A stretch of DNA of 32,638 nt from DATHVI01 sp035461385 (GTDB lineage: Bacteria > Actinomycetota > Thermoleophilia > Solirubrobacterales > 70-9): contig DATHVI010000007.1 of NCBI GenBank assembly GCA_035461385.1, forward strand, positions 1 to 32,638, written 5' to 3'. The translations under genes were made by a program, and so were the position numbers. Positions 15,156 through 22,843 of this stretch are shown here, one piece after another (the first letter of the stretch is position 1; every line of letters begins with the position of its first letter). Under the pieces are notes generated by a model, which did not search any database, was not told the origin of the DNA, and saw nothing but the letters and a program-made list of their open reading frames with translations.

Positions 15156-16177
15156 TGGCGGCCTCGCACGAGACCTACACCCTCGGGGACTTCACGTTCT
15201 CCGATCGCAACACGCTGCCAGGTGCCCAGATCGCCTACGCGACCTACGGCGAGCTCAATCAAGCGCGCGACAACGCGATCGTCCTGCCGACCTGGTTCGT
15301 CGGCACGCACGCCGATCACGAGTGGATGATCGGCGACGGCGACGGCTTCGTGCTCGACAGCTCGCGCTACTTCGTCGTCGTGCCGAGCATGTTCGCCAAC
15401 GGGCTGTCGTCCTCGCCGTCGAACACGCCGGCCCCCCTCGACCGCGCGCGATTCCCGCGGCCGACGATCGCCGACAACGTTCGCGCTCACCACCGCCTGG
15501 TTACCGAGCATCTCGGAATCACCGGGGTCGAGCTCGTGATCGGCGGCTCGATGGGCGCGTTCCAGGCCTTCCAGTGGGGCCTGAGCCATCTCGACCTGGT
15601 GCGGAGGATCATGCCGACTGGCGGCGCCTCGACTTGCAGCCCGCACTGCCGCGTCTTCCTCGAGGGGGTGAAGGCGGCGCTGCTCGCCGATCCCGACTAC
15701 GCCGATGGCGAGTACGAGGCCCCCCCCGAGCGCGGCCTGCGGGCGGTTGGGCGCGTCTACGCTGGCTGGGGCCTCTCGCAGGCCTTCTACCGGCAGCAGC
15801 TCTACAAGCAGATGGGGTTCGACACAATCGATTCCTTCCTGGTCGACTTCTGGGAGGCGTTCTTCGTCGACCTCGACGCCAACAACCTGCTCAGCCAGCT
15901 CGACACCTGGCAGCGAGCCGATCTCGCCGCGACCGAGGGCTACAACGGCGACCTCGCCCGCGCGCTCGGCGACATCCGGGCGCGGGCGATCCTCGCCCCG
16001 GGCGAGAAGGACCTCTACTTCCCGCCCGAGGACATGGCCCGGGAAGCTGAGCAGATGCCGAACGCCGAGCTCGCCGTGATCCCCGGCGTCTGGGGCCACT
16101 TCTCTGATTCGGGCGTTGACGAGGCATGCAACGAGTTCGTGCGCGAGACCGCGCACCGCTTGCTCGCGATCGGATAG
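15155..16177 (+). CDS. Alpha/beta hydrolase, homoserine O-acetyltransferase (MetX)-like
   Basis: This 340-residue alpha/beta-hydrolase has nucleophile S132 in G-G-S-M-G-A-F-Q-A-F-Q-W-G, the acid in P-G-E-K-D-L-Y-F-P and the base in G-V-W-G-H-F-S. The elbow G-G-S-x-G-x-x-Q-A and the N-terminal A-T-Y-G-E-L-N place it with the MetX family. Its location after an importer and an SDR suggests hydrolase or acyltransferase work in catabolism rather than methionine synthesis. The ATG overlaps the SDR stop by one base (TGATG). It is the last gene of the rightward operon and faces the convergent methyl-transfer operon 31 nt away. The true substrate is unknown. Confidence 0.82.
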   Translation: MAASHETYTLGDFTFSDRNTLPGAQIAYATYGELNQARDNAIVLPTWFVGTHADHEWMIGDGDGFVLDSSRYFVVVPSMFANGLSSSPSNTPAPLDRARFPRPTIADNVRAHHRLVTEHLGITGVELVIGGSMGAFQAFQWGLSHLDLVRRIMPTGGASTCSPHCRVFLEGVKAALLADPDYADGEYEAPPERGLRAVGRVYAGWGLSQAFYRQQLYKQMGFDTIDSFLVDFWEAFFVDLDANNLLSQLDTWQRADLAATEGYNGDLARALGDIRARAILAPGEKDLYFPPEDMAREAEQMPNAELAVIPGVWGHFSDSGVDEACNEFVRETAHRLLAIG

Positions 16178-16208
16178 GCGGCGATCGCGGCGAGGGGTCG
16201 GCGCGGTC

Positions 16209-16505
16209 TCAGTCGTCGTCTTCGCCTGCCAGCCAGCGACGGCGGACCGGCTCCCACTCCGCCTCGAGCTCGCTGACGACGGAGGCGGCGACCTGCTCGG
16301 ATGAGCCCTCGGCCTCGCGGTAGTCCGACCACTGCCACCGTTCGAGGTACTCGTCGGATCCGTGTAGGCCCTTGCGCATCGCAACCCGGTCGATGTGCTC
16401 GATGAACCACTTCGGCATCTCGACCGAGATCGCCTTGCGCCCCTCCTCCTGGACCTTCACCTGCGCCGGGATCCCGTCCCAGGCCAGCACCCGGTAGCGC
16501 GTCAC
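16209..16505 (-). CDS. 'Virulence factor' family (PF13769-like) small protein
   Basis: The 98-residue protein begins with a beta-strand pair (Y-R-V-L-A-W-D-G-I-P-A-Q-V-K-V). The family-like segment S-V-E-M-P-K-W-F-I-E-H-I-D and the W-Q-W-S-D-Y-R motif follow. From memory this matches the short proteins named 'virulence factor' in rhizobia and relatives. Those are usually found beside methyl-THF:corrinoid methyltransferase and MetF C-terminal-domain genes, as here. The name says nothing about its role; it is more likely an accessory of corrinoid or one-carbon chemistry. It starts with GTG at 16505, overlapping the previous gene by 4 nt (GTGA). It is the last gene of the eight-gene operon. Confidence 0.75.
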   Translation of the reverse strand: MTRYRVLAWDGIPAQVKVQEEGRKAISVEMPKWFIEHIDRVAMRKGLHGSDEYLERWQWSDYREAEGSSEQVAASVVSELEAEWEPVRRRWLAGEDDD

Positions 16506-17542
16506 GCCGCCATCTCCAACTCCCCGGCGCGGTAGGCCTTCATGTAAGCGCGGCAGTAGCGGTCGGCGCCGCTCAGCACGTCGAGGGCGAGCTGAACCGG
16601 CCGCGCCCCCCGATCGAGCCCGAGGGCGCGCTCCGGCGGATTGGTGAGCGGGTCGATGATGCCGCTGTCGGCGCCCGCGTCGATCGCGAGGATGAGGAAC
16701 GCGTCGTTGATCAGACGGCGGTTCGGGAGCCCAAAGCTGACGTTGCTCATCCCGCCGGTGATGTGGATCTCGGGTCCGTAGCGTTCGCGCAACTCGCGGA
16801 TCGCCGCCAAGCAGTGCTCGCCGAAGTCGCCGTCGACGGAGATCGGAAAGACGAGCGGGTCGACATACATCCGCTCGAGCGGAATGCCCTTGGCGAGCGC
16901 CGCCTCGATGATCCGACTCGCGTTGTCGACCCGCTGCTGGGCGTCCTCGGGCATCCCCTCGTCGCCGGCGGCGGTGACGATCACCGGTCCGCCGGCGGCG
17001 ACCGCGACGTCGAGTGCCTCGATCCGCTCCAGTGAGGCCGAGTTGAGCATCGGCGGTCCGGCACCCGCGTCGGCCGCCTCGATCCCCGCGACGATGATCT
17101 CGAGGTTGGAGGAGTCGATCGACAGCGGCACCGGGCTGACAGGCCCGAGCAGTGCCACCAGCCACCGTATCGCCTCGATCTGCTCGTCGAGCTTGATCGA
17201 GAACTCGTCGACGTTGACGTCGATGAACCGGGCGCCCGCCTCAGCCTGCGCGAGCGCCATCGCGCGCAGGTAGGCGACAGCGGCTTCGGCGCCCGCTCCC
17301 CCGTCCATCGCCTGGCGGACGGCAGTTCGCACGTGCTTGACCCGCCCCTCCTCATACTCCTGCGTCGCCCGCTCGGCGTCGTCGATCGGCAGCAGGCGGG
17401 ACTCACCGTGCTCGTCGGTGAACGCGATCGCCTCGTCGCCGTCCGCGCCGGCGACGAGGCTCGCCGCGCCGCGGCGGATGACGCGTGTCGTGTGGACGTT
17501 CTCGCCGACGATCACGAAGTCGGGCGTCTCGCCGGCGCTCAT
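16502..17542 (-). CDS. Methyltetrahydrofolate:corrinoid methyltransferase (pterin-binding)
   Basis: This 346-residue TIM-barrel protein is of the dihydropteroate-synthase/AcsE/MtrH superfamily. Landmarks are V-G-E-N-V-H-T-T-R at the N-terminus, D-V-N-V-D-E-F, the pterin-site I-D-S-S-N, N-S-A-S and T-G-G-M-S-N-V-S-F-G-L-P-N-R. It should move a methyl group between methylcobamide on the corrinoid protein and tetrahydrofolate. In an aerobic demethylating system the direction would be corrinoid to THF, as proposed for CmuB in chloromethane users. The start ATG overlaps the MetF-fusion stop by 4 nt. An Asp/Glu-rich insertion after residue 30 (A-D-G-D-E-A-I-A-F-T-D-E-H-G) is longer than in acetogen AcsE. 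Confidence 0.88.
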   Translation of the reverse strand: MSAGETPDFVIVGENVHTTRVIRRGAASLVAGADGDEAIAFTDEHGESRLLPIDDAERATQEYEEGRVKHVRTAVRQAMDGGAGAEAAVAYLRAMALAQAEAGARFIDVNVDEFSIKLDEQIEAIRWLVALLGPVSPVPLSIDSSNLEIIVAGIEAADAGAGPPMLNSASLERIEALDVAVAAGGPVIVTAAGDEGMPEDAQQRVDNASRIIEAALAKGIPLERMYVDPLVFPISVDGDFGEHCLAAIRELRERYGPEIHITGGMSNVSFGLPNRRLINDAFLILAIDAGADSGIIDPLTNPPERALGLDRGARPVQLALDVLSGADRYCRAYMKAYRAGELEMAA

Positions 17543-19173
17543 CGCTCGTCCCCGGCCGAATCGGCGCCGGCTCGCTGACGCGCCTGATGGTCGCGCCCGA
17601 GGAAATGGTTCGTCCAGGCGCTTGTCCCCCGAAGCGCGTTGTCCTTGATCACCACCGGTCCGTCCAGCATCGTCGTCTCCTCTCCGTAGGCCTTCAACCG
17701 GTCATAGGCGAGCGCCCAGATGCAGTCCTTGTCTCCCACCTCGCACTTGCCGTCACGGGTTCCGCCGCAGGGCCCATTGCGCTCGTTCTTCACGCATTGG
17801 GACTCCGGGCAGAGGTAGGCGATCTCGGGCAGCGAGCAGTCGCCACAGTCCTGGCAGCCGAACATCGGCACCTTGACCGCCTGTTCGACCAGGTGGGCGG
17901 CCTGGCGGACGGGCTTCGGCGCCTCATCGATCGCCGCGAACAGCCGCCCCGCTCGCTGGTGCAGCGGCGCCCCCGGCTCGAAGGCGGCGGCGTGGGCCCA
18001 GCGACTGAGCTTGTAGCGGAGCGGCGCCCCGCGACCGCGGCGCTTGCGGCGCGAGGCCTCGTAGGCGCGGTTGACGATGCTCGACGACATCCCCGTCTCC
18101 TCGTCGCGCTCGAAGTAGTGGAACTCGCCCGGCAGTGGGAACTGGAGCTCGCGCGCCAGCTCGCGCCAGTCCTCGGGCCCGAAGCCGTCAGCGCGGTCGA
18201 GGACCTCCGCGTAGTCGGGCGCCTCCAGGTGGCCGCCGAGGTAGGCGCCCCGGAAGCCCAGCCCGCGGGCGATCGCCACCTGCTTCGCGGCAAGCTCGAG
18301 GAAGAACGAGCGCCCCCGGTCAGCGCCGCGGCTGTAGCGCTGGACCAGCTCGTAGAGCTCGTCGGTTACGACCACGCCCGGGATCCGGCCGGAGTTGAAC
18401 GCCCGCGCCGCTGCCTCCGAGAGCACGAACACGTTCGCCAGCACCGGCGCGCGCAGGCCGTGGAGCCCCATCCATCGCAGCAGCTCGTCGTCCTTGCGGG
18501 CGTGGTAGCCGATCTGGTTGATGATGAAATCGGCCCCCGCGGCGATCTTCTTTCGCAGCTTGAAGTACTGCGGCATCACCTCGCGCTCGTGGCGCTTGTG
18601 GTTGGTCACCGTCGCGCCGAGGAAGAACTGCGTTCGCTCGAACTGGGCGCCGCCATCGCCGATCACGATCGCGCCCTCGTTCATGTCGCTGTACATCTGC
18701 AGCAGGCCGACCGAGTCGAGGTCGAAGATCGGAGCGGCGCTGCCGCGGTAGCCCCCGGTCGGATAGTCGCCCGACAACGCGAGCACGTTGTGAAAGCCCT
18801 CGGAGCTCAACTTCCAGGCGCGGCTCTGAAGCGCATTGCGGTTCCAGTCCTTGCAGGCGAGGTGAATGATCACCTCCTGCCCGCGCGAGATCAGGTCGGT
18901 GCCGATCGTGTCCGCCGAGAGCATCGCGTTGCCGGCCGGGTTATCGGTGATCGAGAGCGCGTCGATCCGCGGCTGCGGGGCGAGCTCGCGAGCCAGCGTC
19001 AGCACCCGGCGTCCGCGTTCTTCGGTGATCAGCCCGCGGCTCGTGACCAGCTCGACGACGACGGCGAAGCGGTCGGTCTCGGTGAGCAGGTGGCGCAACG
19101 AGGGCTTTCCCCACGCGCCGTCGCGGCGCGGCGGGGCGACGGTCGCGTCGGTTGCCGGACGCTCAGGCGGCAA
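17539..19173 (-). CDS. MetF-MetV fusion: methylenetetrahydrofolate reductase with Cys-rich C-domain
   Basis: About 544 residues. The first ~370 form the methylenetetrahydrofolate reductase barrel (V-V-V-E-L-V-T-S-R-G, D-A-L-S-I-T-D-N-P-A-G, H-L-A-C-K-D-W-N-R-N, L-S-G-D-Y-P). From about 400 a MetV-like PF12225 domain follows, with eight cysteines (F-G-C-Q-D-C-G-D-C, then L-C, Q-C, G-P-C-G-G, K-C and D-C) able to hold a zinc or Fe-S centre. It would oxidise methyl-THF to methylene-THF or the reverse. The best start is TTG 19173, 11 nt inside the ASKHA gene and behind a G-run. The frame is open to 19494, but that part shadows the neighbour. It overlaps the next gene by 4 nt. Confidence 0.88.
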   Translation of the reverse strand: MPPERPATDATVAPPRRDGAWGKPSLRHLLTETDRFAVVVELVTSRGLITEERGRRVLTLARELAPQPRIDALSITDNPAGNAMLSADTIGTDLISRGQEVIIHLACKDWNRNALQSRAWKLSSEGFHNVLALSGDYPTGGYRGSAAPIFDLDSVGLLQMYSDMNEGAIVIGDGGAQFERTQFFLGATVTNHKRHEREVMPQYFKLRKKIAAGADFIINQIGYHARKDDELLRWMGLHGLRAPVLANVFVLSEAAARAFNSGRIPGVVVTDELYELVQRYSRGADRGRSFFLELAAKQVAIARGLGFRGAYLGGHLEAPDYAEVLDRADGFGPEDWRELARELQFPLPGEFHYFERDEETGMSSSIVNRAYEASRRKRRGRGAPLRYKLSRWAHAAAFEPGAPLHQRAGRLFAAIDEAPKPVRQAAHLVEQAVKVPMFGCQDCGDCSLPEIAYLCPESQCVKNERNGPCGGTRDGKCEVGDKDCIWALAYDRLKAYGEETTMLDGPVVIKDNALRGTSAWTNHFLGRDHQARQRAGADSAGDER

Positions 19174-20824
19174 CGTAGCCCCCGCCGTCGCGCTCGGTGC
19201 CCGGCATCGGCTTGAACTGGCAGCCGTCGACGAACAGCTCGAAGAAGTCGGGCGTCGTCTCGAGCTCGACGTGCTCGACCTGCTCGAGCAGCGGAGCGAG
19301 CCGGCCTCGCAGCGAGCCGCTGACGAGCAGGTCGCGCGCTCCTCGCAGCGCGGAGTTGCCGACCTTGACGACATTCGCCTCGGGGACCGGCGCCAGGAAG
19401 CCGATCTCGATTGCGTTTGCGACGTCGATATAGCGGGCGAACCCGCCCGCAAGGTAGAGGCGATCGACCTCGCGAGGCTCGACGCCGAGCTCACGCAAGA
19501 GGATCCGCTGCCCGACCGTGTTCGCGGCCTTCGCCTGGGCGAGCGCCGAGGCGTCGGCGCGGGAGAGCGAGATTCCCTGCTCCGGCGCGACCTCGACCTC
19601 GCGGGCGCGAGCGGGAAACACTCCCTTGGCCGTCATCCGGCCGGCACGGCGCAACTCGGCGAGCAGGTCGACCAAACCCGAGCCGCAGATGCCGAGCGGC
19701 TCGGCGCCACCGATCGTGTGCCACGCGAAGCCGCCGGCCGAGCGCAGCCTCACCGACTCGATCGCCCCCTCGCTGGCCTGCATGCCGTAGGTCACCTCGC
19801 CGCCCTCGAACGCGGGCCCGGCCGGGCAGCTCGCGGCGAGCACGCGTCCCCGCCCGGCGACGACGACCTCGGTGTTGGTGCCGACGTCGACCAGCATCTC
19901 GACACCGTTCGGGCGCTTCCCGAAGTCGAGCGCGACGAGGTCGGCGGTAACGTCGGCTCCGACGTGGCCGGCGACGAGTGGTGCCCCCCAGACGCGCGCC
20001 TGAGGATGCGACCAGAGGCCGAGCTCGTGGGCGCGGGCAAGCAGCGCGGTGCTCTCCCGCCGCCCGTCGAGCCAATCGAGCTCGGTCGTCGACTTGTAAG
20101 GTCGCTCGCCAATCGGCGCCACGTCGAGGCCGAAGCAGAGGTCGCGCATCGTCGAGTTGCCGACGACGACGACCTCGTAGACCTCGCGCCGGTCGATCCC
20201 GCGGCGGGCATACAGCGCGCGCAACTCGTGGTTGATCGCCTTGCGGAGCGCGTAGCGAAGCTCACCCCGGCCGGGGCCGCTGTCGTAGCTGATCCGGTTC
20301 ATCACGTCGCTGCCGCCGAACCGCTGCGGGTTCTCGAGCGCCACGGCCTCGAGCGTCGAGCCGTCGAGCAGATCGACGAGCTCGAGGGCAACGGTCGTCG
20401 TCCCGACGTCGACGGCGAGGCCGTAGACGCCGCCACGGACCGGCTCGATCGGCTCCGTGCCCCAGTGGACGATCCCGTCCCGAAGCCGGACGACGGGATC
20501 GATCGGGGCGCGCCGCGTCGCCGGCTCAGGTTCGGAGGGGACGATGCGAAGGCGCCGGCGCAGGACGGAGAACGCGATCTGGGCGTCGCGGTCGAGCACC
20601 TGGGCCTGGCAGGCGAGCCGGAACGGCGGTCGCAGGAATGCCTCGGCCTCGGTTGGCTCCGAGAGCTGATCGGCGCCGGCGGTGACTTCGACCACGCACT
20701 CACGGCAGCGCCCGGTGCGCCGGCACGACGTCGGGACCTGGAGCGCGAGCTCGTCGGCGTCGTCGAACAAGGTCCGCGCCGCCGGCGGCTTCCGCCGGTC
20801 CGCGTCAGTCGACGTCCCAGGCAC
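19163..20824 (-). CDS. Ferredoxin-ASKHA corrinoid activation protein (RamA-like)
   Basis: This 553-residue protein has an N-terminal plant-type 2Fe-2S domain with ligands C34, C40, C43 and C72 (S-C-x5-C-x2-C...C). A linker is followed by an ASKHA/DUF4445 ATPase core, with V-D-V-G-T-T-T-V-A-L as phosphate 1, V-V-G-N-S-T-M, V-D-V-G-T-N-T-E-V-V and L-A-G-G-F-A. Proteins of this build use ATP and an electron to reduce inactive cob(II)amide on corrinoid proteins to cob(I)amide. Its place next to a corrinoid-protein gene fits exactly. GTG 20824 overlaps the small Cys-protein gene by 20 nt. The N-terminal strand of the ferredoxin domain looks shorter than usual. Confidence 0.9.
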   Translation of the reverse strand: MPGTSTDADRRKPPAARTLFDDADELALQVPTSCRRTGRCRECVVEVTAGADQLSEPTEAEAFLRPPFRLACQAQVLDRDAQIAFSVLRRRLRIVPSEPEPATRRAPIDPVVRLRDGIVHWGTEPIEPVRGGVYGLAVDVGTTTVALELVDLLDGSTLEAVALENPQRFGGSDVMNRISYDSGPGRGELRYALRKAINHELRALYARRGIDRREVYEVVVVGNSTMRDLCFGLDVAPIGERPYKSTTELDWLDGRRESTALLARAHELGLWSHPQARVWGAPLVAGHVGADVTADLVALDFGKRPNGVEMLVDVGTNTEVVVAGRGRVLAASCPAGPAFEGGEVTYGMQASEGAIESVRLRSAGGFAWHTIGGAEPLGICGSGLVDLLAELRRAGRMTAKGVFPARAREVEVAPEQGISLSRADASALAQAKAANTVGQRILLRELGVEPREVDRLYLAGGFARYIDVANAIEIGFLAPVPEANVVKVGNSALRGARDLLVSGSLRGRLAPLLEQVEHVELETTPDFFELFVDGCQFKPMPGTERDGGGYVAA

Positions 20825-21050
20825 TGCGGTAGTCGAGCTTGTCGTCGCCCGCGCAGATCATCCGCTCGCCCTCGCGCGGCGGCTTGCGCTGGTTGCGGCA
20901 ACCGAACGCGGCGGTGCAGCGACCGTTCCGGTCCTTGTACGGGCAGCGCCGGGTCGAGAGCTCCTCGACTGTGCCCATCATCGAGCTGTAGATCTCGGTC
21001 AGGCGCTCGAGGCGCGCCCGGTATGCCTCGGGATCGAGCCGCTCACGCAC
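20805..21050 (-). CDS. Small cysteine-rich protein of unknown function
   Basis: The 81-residue protein has an N-terminal helix (P-E-A-Y-R-A-R-L-E-R-L-T-E-I-Y) and then a compact motif R-R-C-P-Y-K-D-R-N-G-R-C-T-A-A-F-G-C, with a fourth Cys in M-I-C-A-G. Four cysteines (C-x8-C-x5-C...C) could bind zinc or an Fe-S cluster. It starts with GTG at 21050, 8 nt inside the corrinoid-protein gene, and overlaps the activase gene by 20 nt, so it is translationally embedded between them. I do not recognise the family. A role in electron delivery to, or assembly of, the corrinoid protein is only inferred from position. Confidence 0.7.
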   Translation of the reverse strand: MRERLDPEAYRARLERLTEIYSSMMGTVEELSTRRCPYKDRNGRCTAAFGCRNQRKPPREGERMICAGDDKLDYRSAWDVD

Positions 21051-21798
21051 TCGCGGCCGCCCCGGCGAGGTCCTTGGCCAGCGCCACGCACTCCATCGCG
21101 TCCTTGCCATAGCCGTCGGCGCCCATGTCCTCGGCGAACTCGGGCGTCACCGGAGCTCCTCCGACGATGATGCTGACCGAGTCGCGGAGGCCGTCGTCGA
21201 CGAAGGCGTCGATCGTCTTGCCCATGTTCGGCATCGTCGTCGTCAGCAGCGCCGACATGCCCATCACGAACGGCTGGTGCTCCTCGACCGCCTCGATGAA
21301 CTCCTCCGGCGCGGTGTCGACGCCGAGGTCGACGACCTCGAACCCGGCGCCGCGCAGCATCATGATGCAGAGGTTCTTGCCGATGTCGTGGAGGTCGCCC
21401 TTGACGGTGCCCATCACGACGGTGCCGGCCGACTCGACGCCGGCGTCGGAGAGGATCGGCTCGATGTGCGCCATCCCGGCCTTCATCGCGCGCGCGCAGG
21501 CGAGCACCTCGGGCACGAAGATGAAGTTCTCGCGGAACTTGATCCCGACCAGGCCCATGCCCGCGATCAGGCCGTCGTCCATCACCTCGAGCGCCTCCGT
21601 CCCGGCGTCGAGCGCCGCCCGCGTCAGCTCGTCGACGACGTCGTCCTCGCCGTCGATCAGGGCGGCGGAGATCGCCTGCATCTCCGGGCTGCAGTTGGCG
21701 AAGGTCTCGATCATCCGCGCGCGCTCGTCCTCGCGCTCGACGAACTCCTCGATCTCCCCGCGGATGAACTCGTTGCCGACCGCGCTCAGCTCAGGCAT
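21043..21798 (-). CDS. Corrinoid (B12-binding) methyl-carrier protein
   Basis: This 251-residue protein of the MtaC/MtbC/MttC type has a helical cap domain (about 35-120). A Rossmann-like cobalamin-binding domain follows, with the base-off His in D-L-H-D-I-G (H137) inside G-T-V-K-G-D-L-H-D-I-G-K-N. The S-A-L-L-T-T-T loop and the G-G-A-P-V turn follow. The cobamide shuttles between cob(I) and methylcob(III), taking a methyl from the UroD-type methyltransferase and passing it to the MtrH-like enzyme. ATG 21798 has GGAGGAGG upstream and overlaps the previous gene by 8 nt. The N-terminus has an extra ~25 residues rich in Glu/Arg. It is cytoplasmic. Confidence 0.93.
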   Translation of the reverse strand: MPELSAVGNEFIRGEIEEFVEREDERARMIETFANCSPEMQAISAALIDGEDDVVDELTRAALDAGTEALEVMDDGLIAGMGLVGIKFRENFIFVPEVLACARAMKAGMAHIEPILSDAGVESAGTVVMGTVKGDLHDIGKNLCIMMLRGAGFEVVDLGVDTAPEEFIEAVEEHQPFVMGMSALLTTTMPNMGKTIDAFVDDGLRDSVSIIVGGAPVTPEFAEDMGADGYGKDAMECVALAKDLAGAAASA

Positions 21799-22843
21799 CG
21801 GCGACCTCCTCCTTCTCTCGTGTCCACTCGACCACCGCCTCCGGGATCGCGCGCAGGCTCTCGATCGGCGTCTGGAGCGGACATGCGCACTCGGGGCCGA
21901 CCATCTGCACGCCGGCATCGAGGTTGCGCATCACCTCGTCCCTGACCACCTCCGGCCCGCGCGCGAACAGCGTTTCGGGGTTGTTGACGTTGCCGACCAG
22001 CCGGATCCGGCCGTCGACCGCATCCATCGACTCGACCGGGTCGTTCTTCGAGTCGTAGTGGAAGGCGGCCATCCCGGTGTTGGCGATGTATGGCATCCGG
22101 TCGACGGTGCGGCCGCAGATGTGGAGGATGATCGGTGCGGGAATCGCCTCCGCGAACTCTTGGTGGAGCTCCTCGAGGTAGCGGTGGTAGTAATCGCCCG
22201 AGACCAGGTCGCCGGTCGCGTGGTCGGGCAGCGTCAGGGCATCCGCTCCGGCCTCTACCTGGAGGACGCCGAACTCGATCGTCAGCGGCTTGAGGCGATC
22301 GAGGACCTCCTTGGTCTTCGCGGGGTCGTCGAGCGACATCAGCAGGAAGGGTTCGACCCCGAGGGTGTGGTAGGCGAGCGACCACGGGCCCATCGTCTTC
22401 CCGATCACCGCCACGTCGTCGCCGAGCTCGCGGCGGAGGATCTTGATCGCCTCGATCACGCACTGCGTGTCGGGGTGCGCGAGGACCTCGTCGACGTCGT
22501 AGCTGATGTCCTCCGGCCCCTCGTAGATCGGCTCCCTCATCTTCACCGTCGGCCAGTTGTCCTTCTGCTCCCACTGGATCTTGCAGCCGAGCGCCGAGGA
22601 GTCCTGGATGATCGAGAACACCGGCATCACCGAGTCGAACCCGAGTTCCGTGTGGCCGGTGGCGGCCAGCCTGGCCATCAGCTCCGGCTCGCGGTTCGCG
22701 GCCGGGAATGGGGCGTCGACCAGGTCCATCAGCTCGACGGTCGCGACGCTCGTCGGGTTCACCGCCGGCGTGCGATCGACCGGATCGCCCCGCAGGGCGG
22801 CGAGCACCCGTTCGCGGCTCGTCATCTGCTCGATCTCGTTCAC
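21791..22843 (-). CDS. UroD-type zinc methyltransferase (MtaA/CmuA family)
   Basis: This 350-residue protein has the uroporphyrinogen-decarboxylase fold but the zinc ligands of methyltransferases: H241 and C243 in I-L-H-I-C-G, and a cysteine (C319 or C321) in G-P-E-C-A-C-P. It begins T-S-R-E-R-V-L-A-A-L-R-G-D-P-V-D-R-T-P, as in MtaA/MtbA/CmuA. It is expected to transfer a methyl group between a small substrate and the corrinoid protein encoded next. CmuA of chloromethane users fuses these two parts; here they are separate genes. No MttB- or MtaB-type enzyme is present, so this protein is the candidate substrate-specific methyltransferase. It starts with GTG 22843 behind GGAGGGG, overlapping the upstream gene by 4 nt. 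Confidence 0.9.
   Translation of the reverse strand: MNEIEQMTSRERVLAALRGDPVDRTPAVNPTSVATVELMDLVDAPFPAANREPELMARLAATGHTELGFDSVMPVFSIIQDSSALGCKIQWEQKDNWPTVKMREPIYEGPEDISYDVDEVLAHPDTQCVIEAIKILRRELGDDVAVIGKTMGPWSLAYHTLGVEPFLLMSLDDPAKTKEVLDRLKPLTIEFGVLQVEAGADALTLPDHATGDLVSGDYYHRYLEELHQEFAEAIPAPIILHICGRTVDRMPYIANTGMAAFHYDSKNDPVESMDAVDGRIRLVGNVNNPETLFARGPEVVRDEVMRNLDAGVQMVGPECACPLQTPIESLRAIPEAVVEWTREKEEVADA

Noticed and set aside
15155..16177. Genuine homoserine O-acetyltransferase (metX) for methionine synthesis
   Set aside because: The fold matches, but the nucleophile elbow reads G-G-S-M-G-A-F-Q rather than the G-G-S-x-G-G-M-Q that I recall, and the gene sits in an importer/SDR operon without methionine genes.
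19174..19494. Longer N-terminus for the MetF-MetV fusion
   Set aside because: The added 107 residues are Ser/Arg-rich nonsense lying wholly within the activase gene in another frame; the MetF fold begins after TTG 19173.
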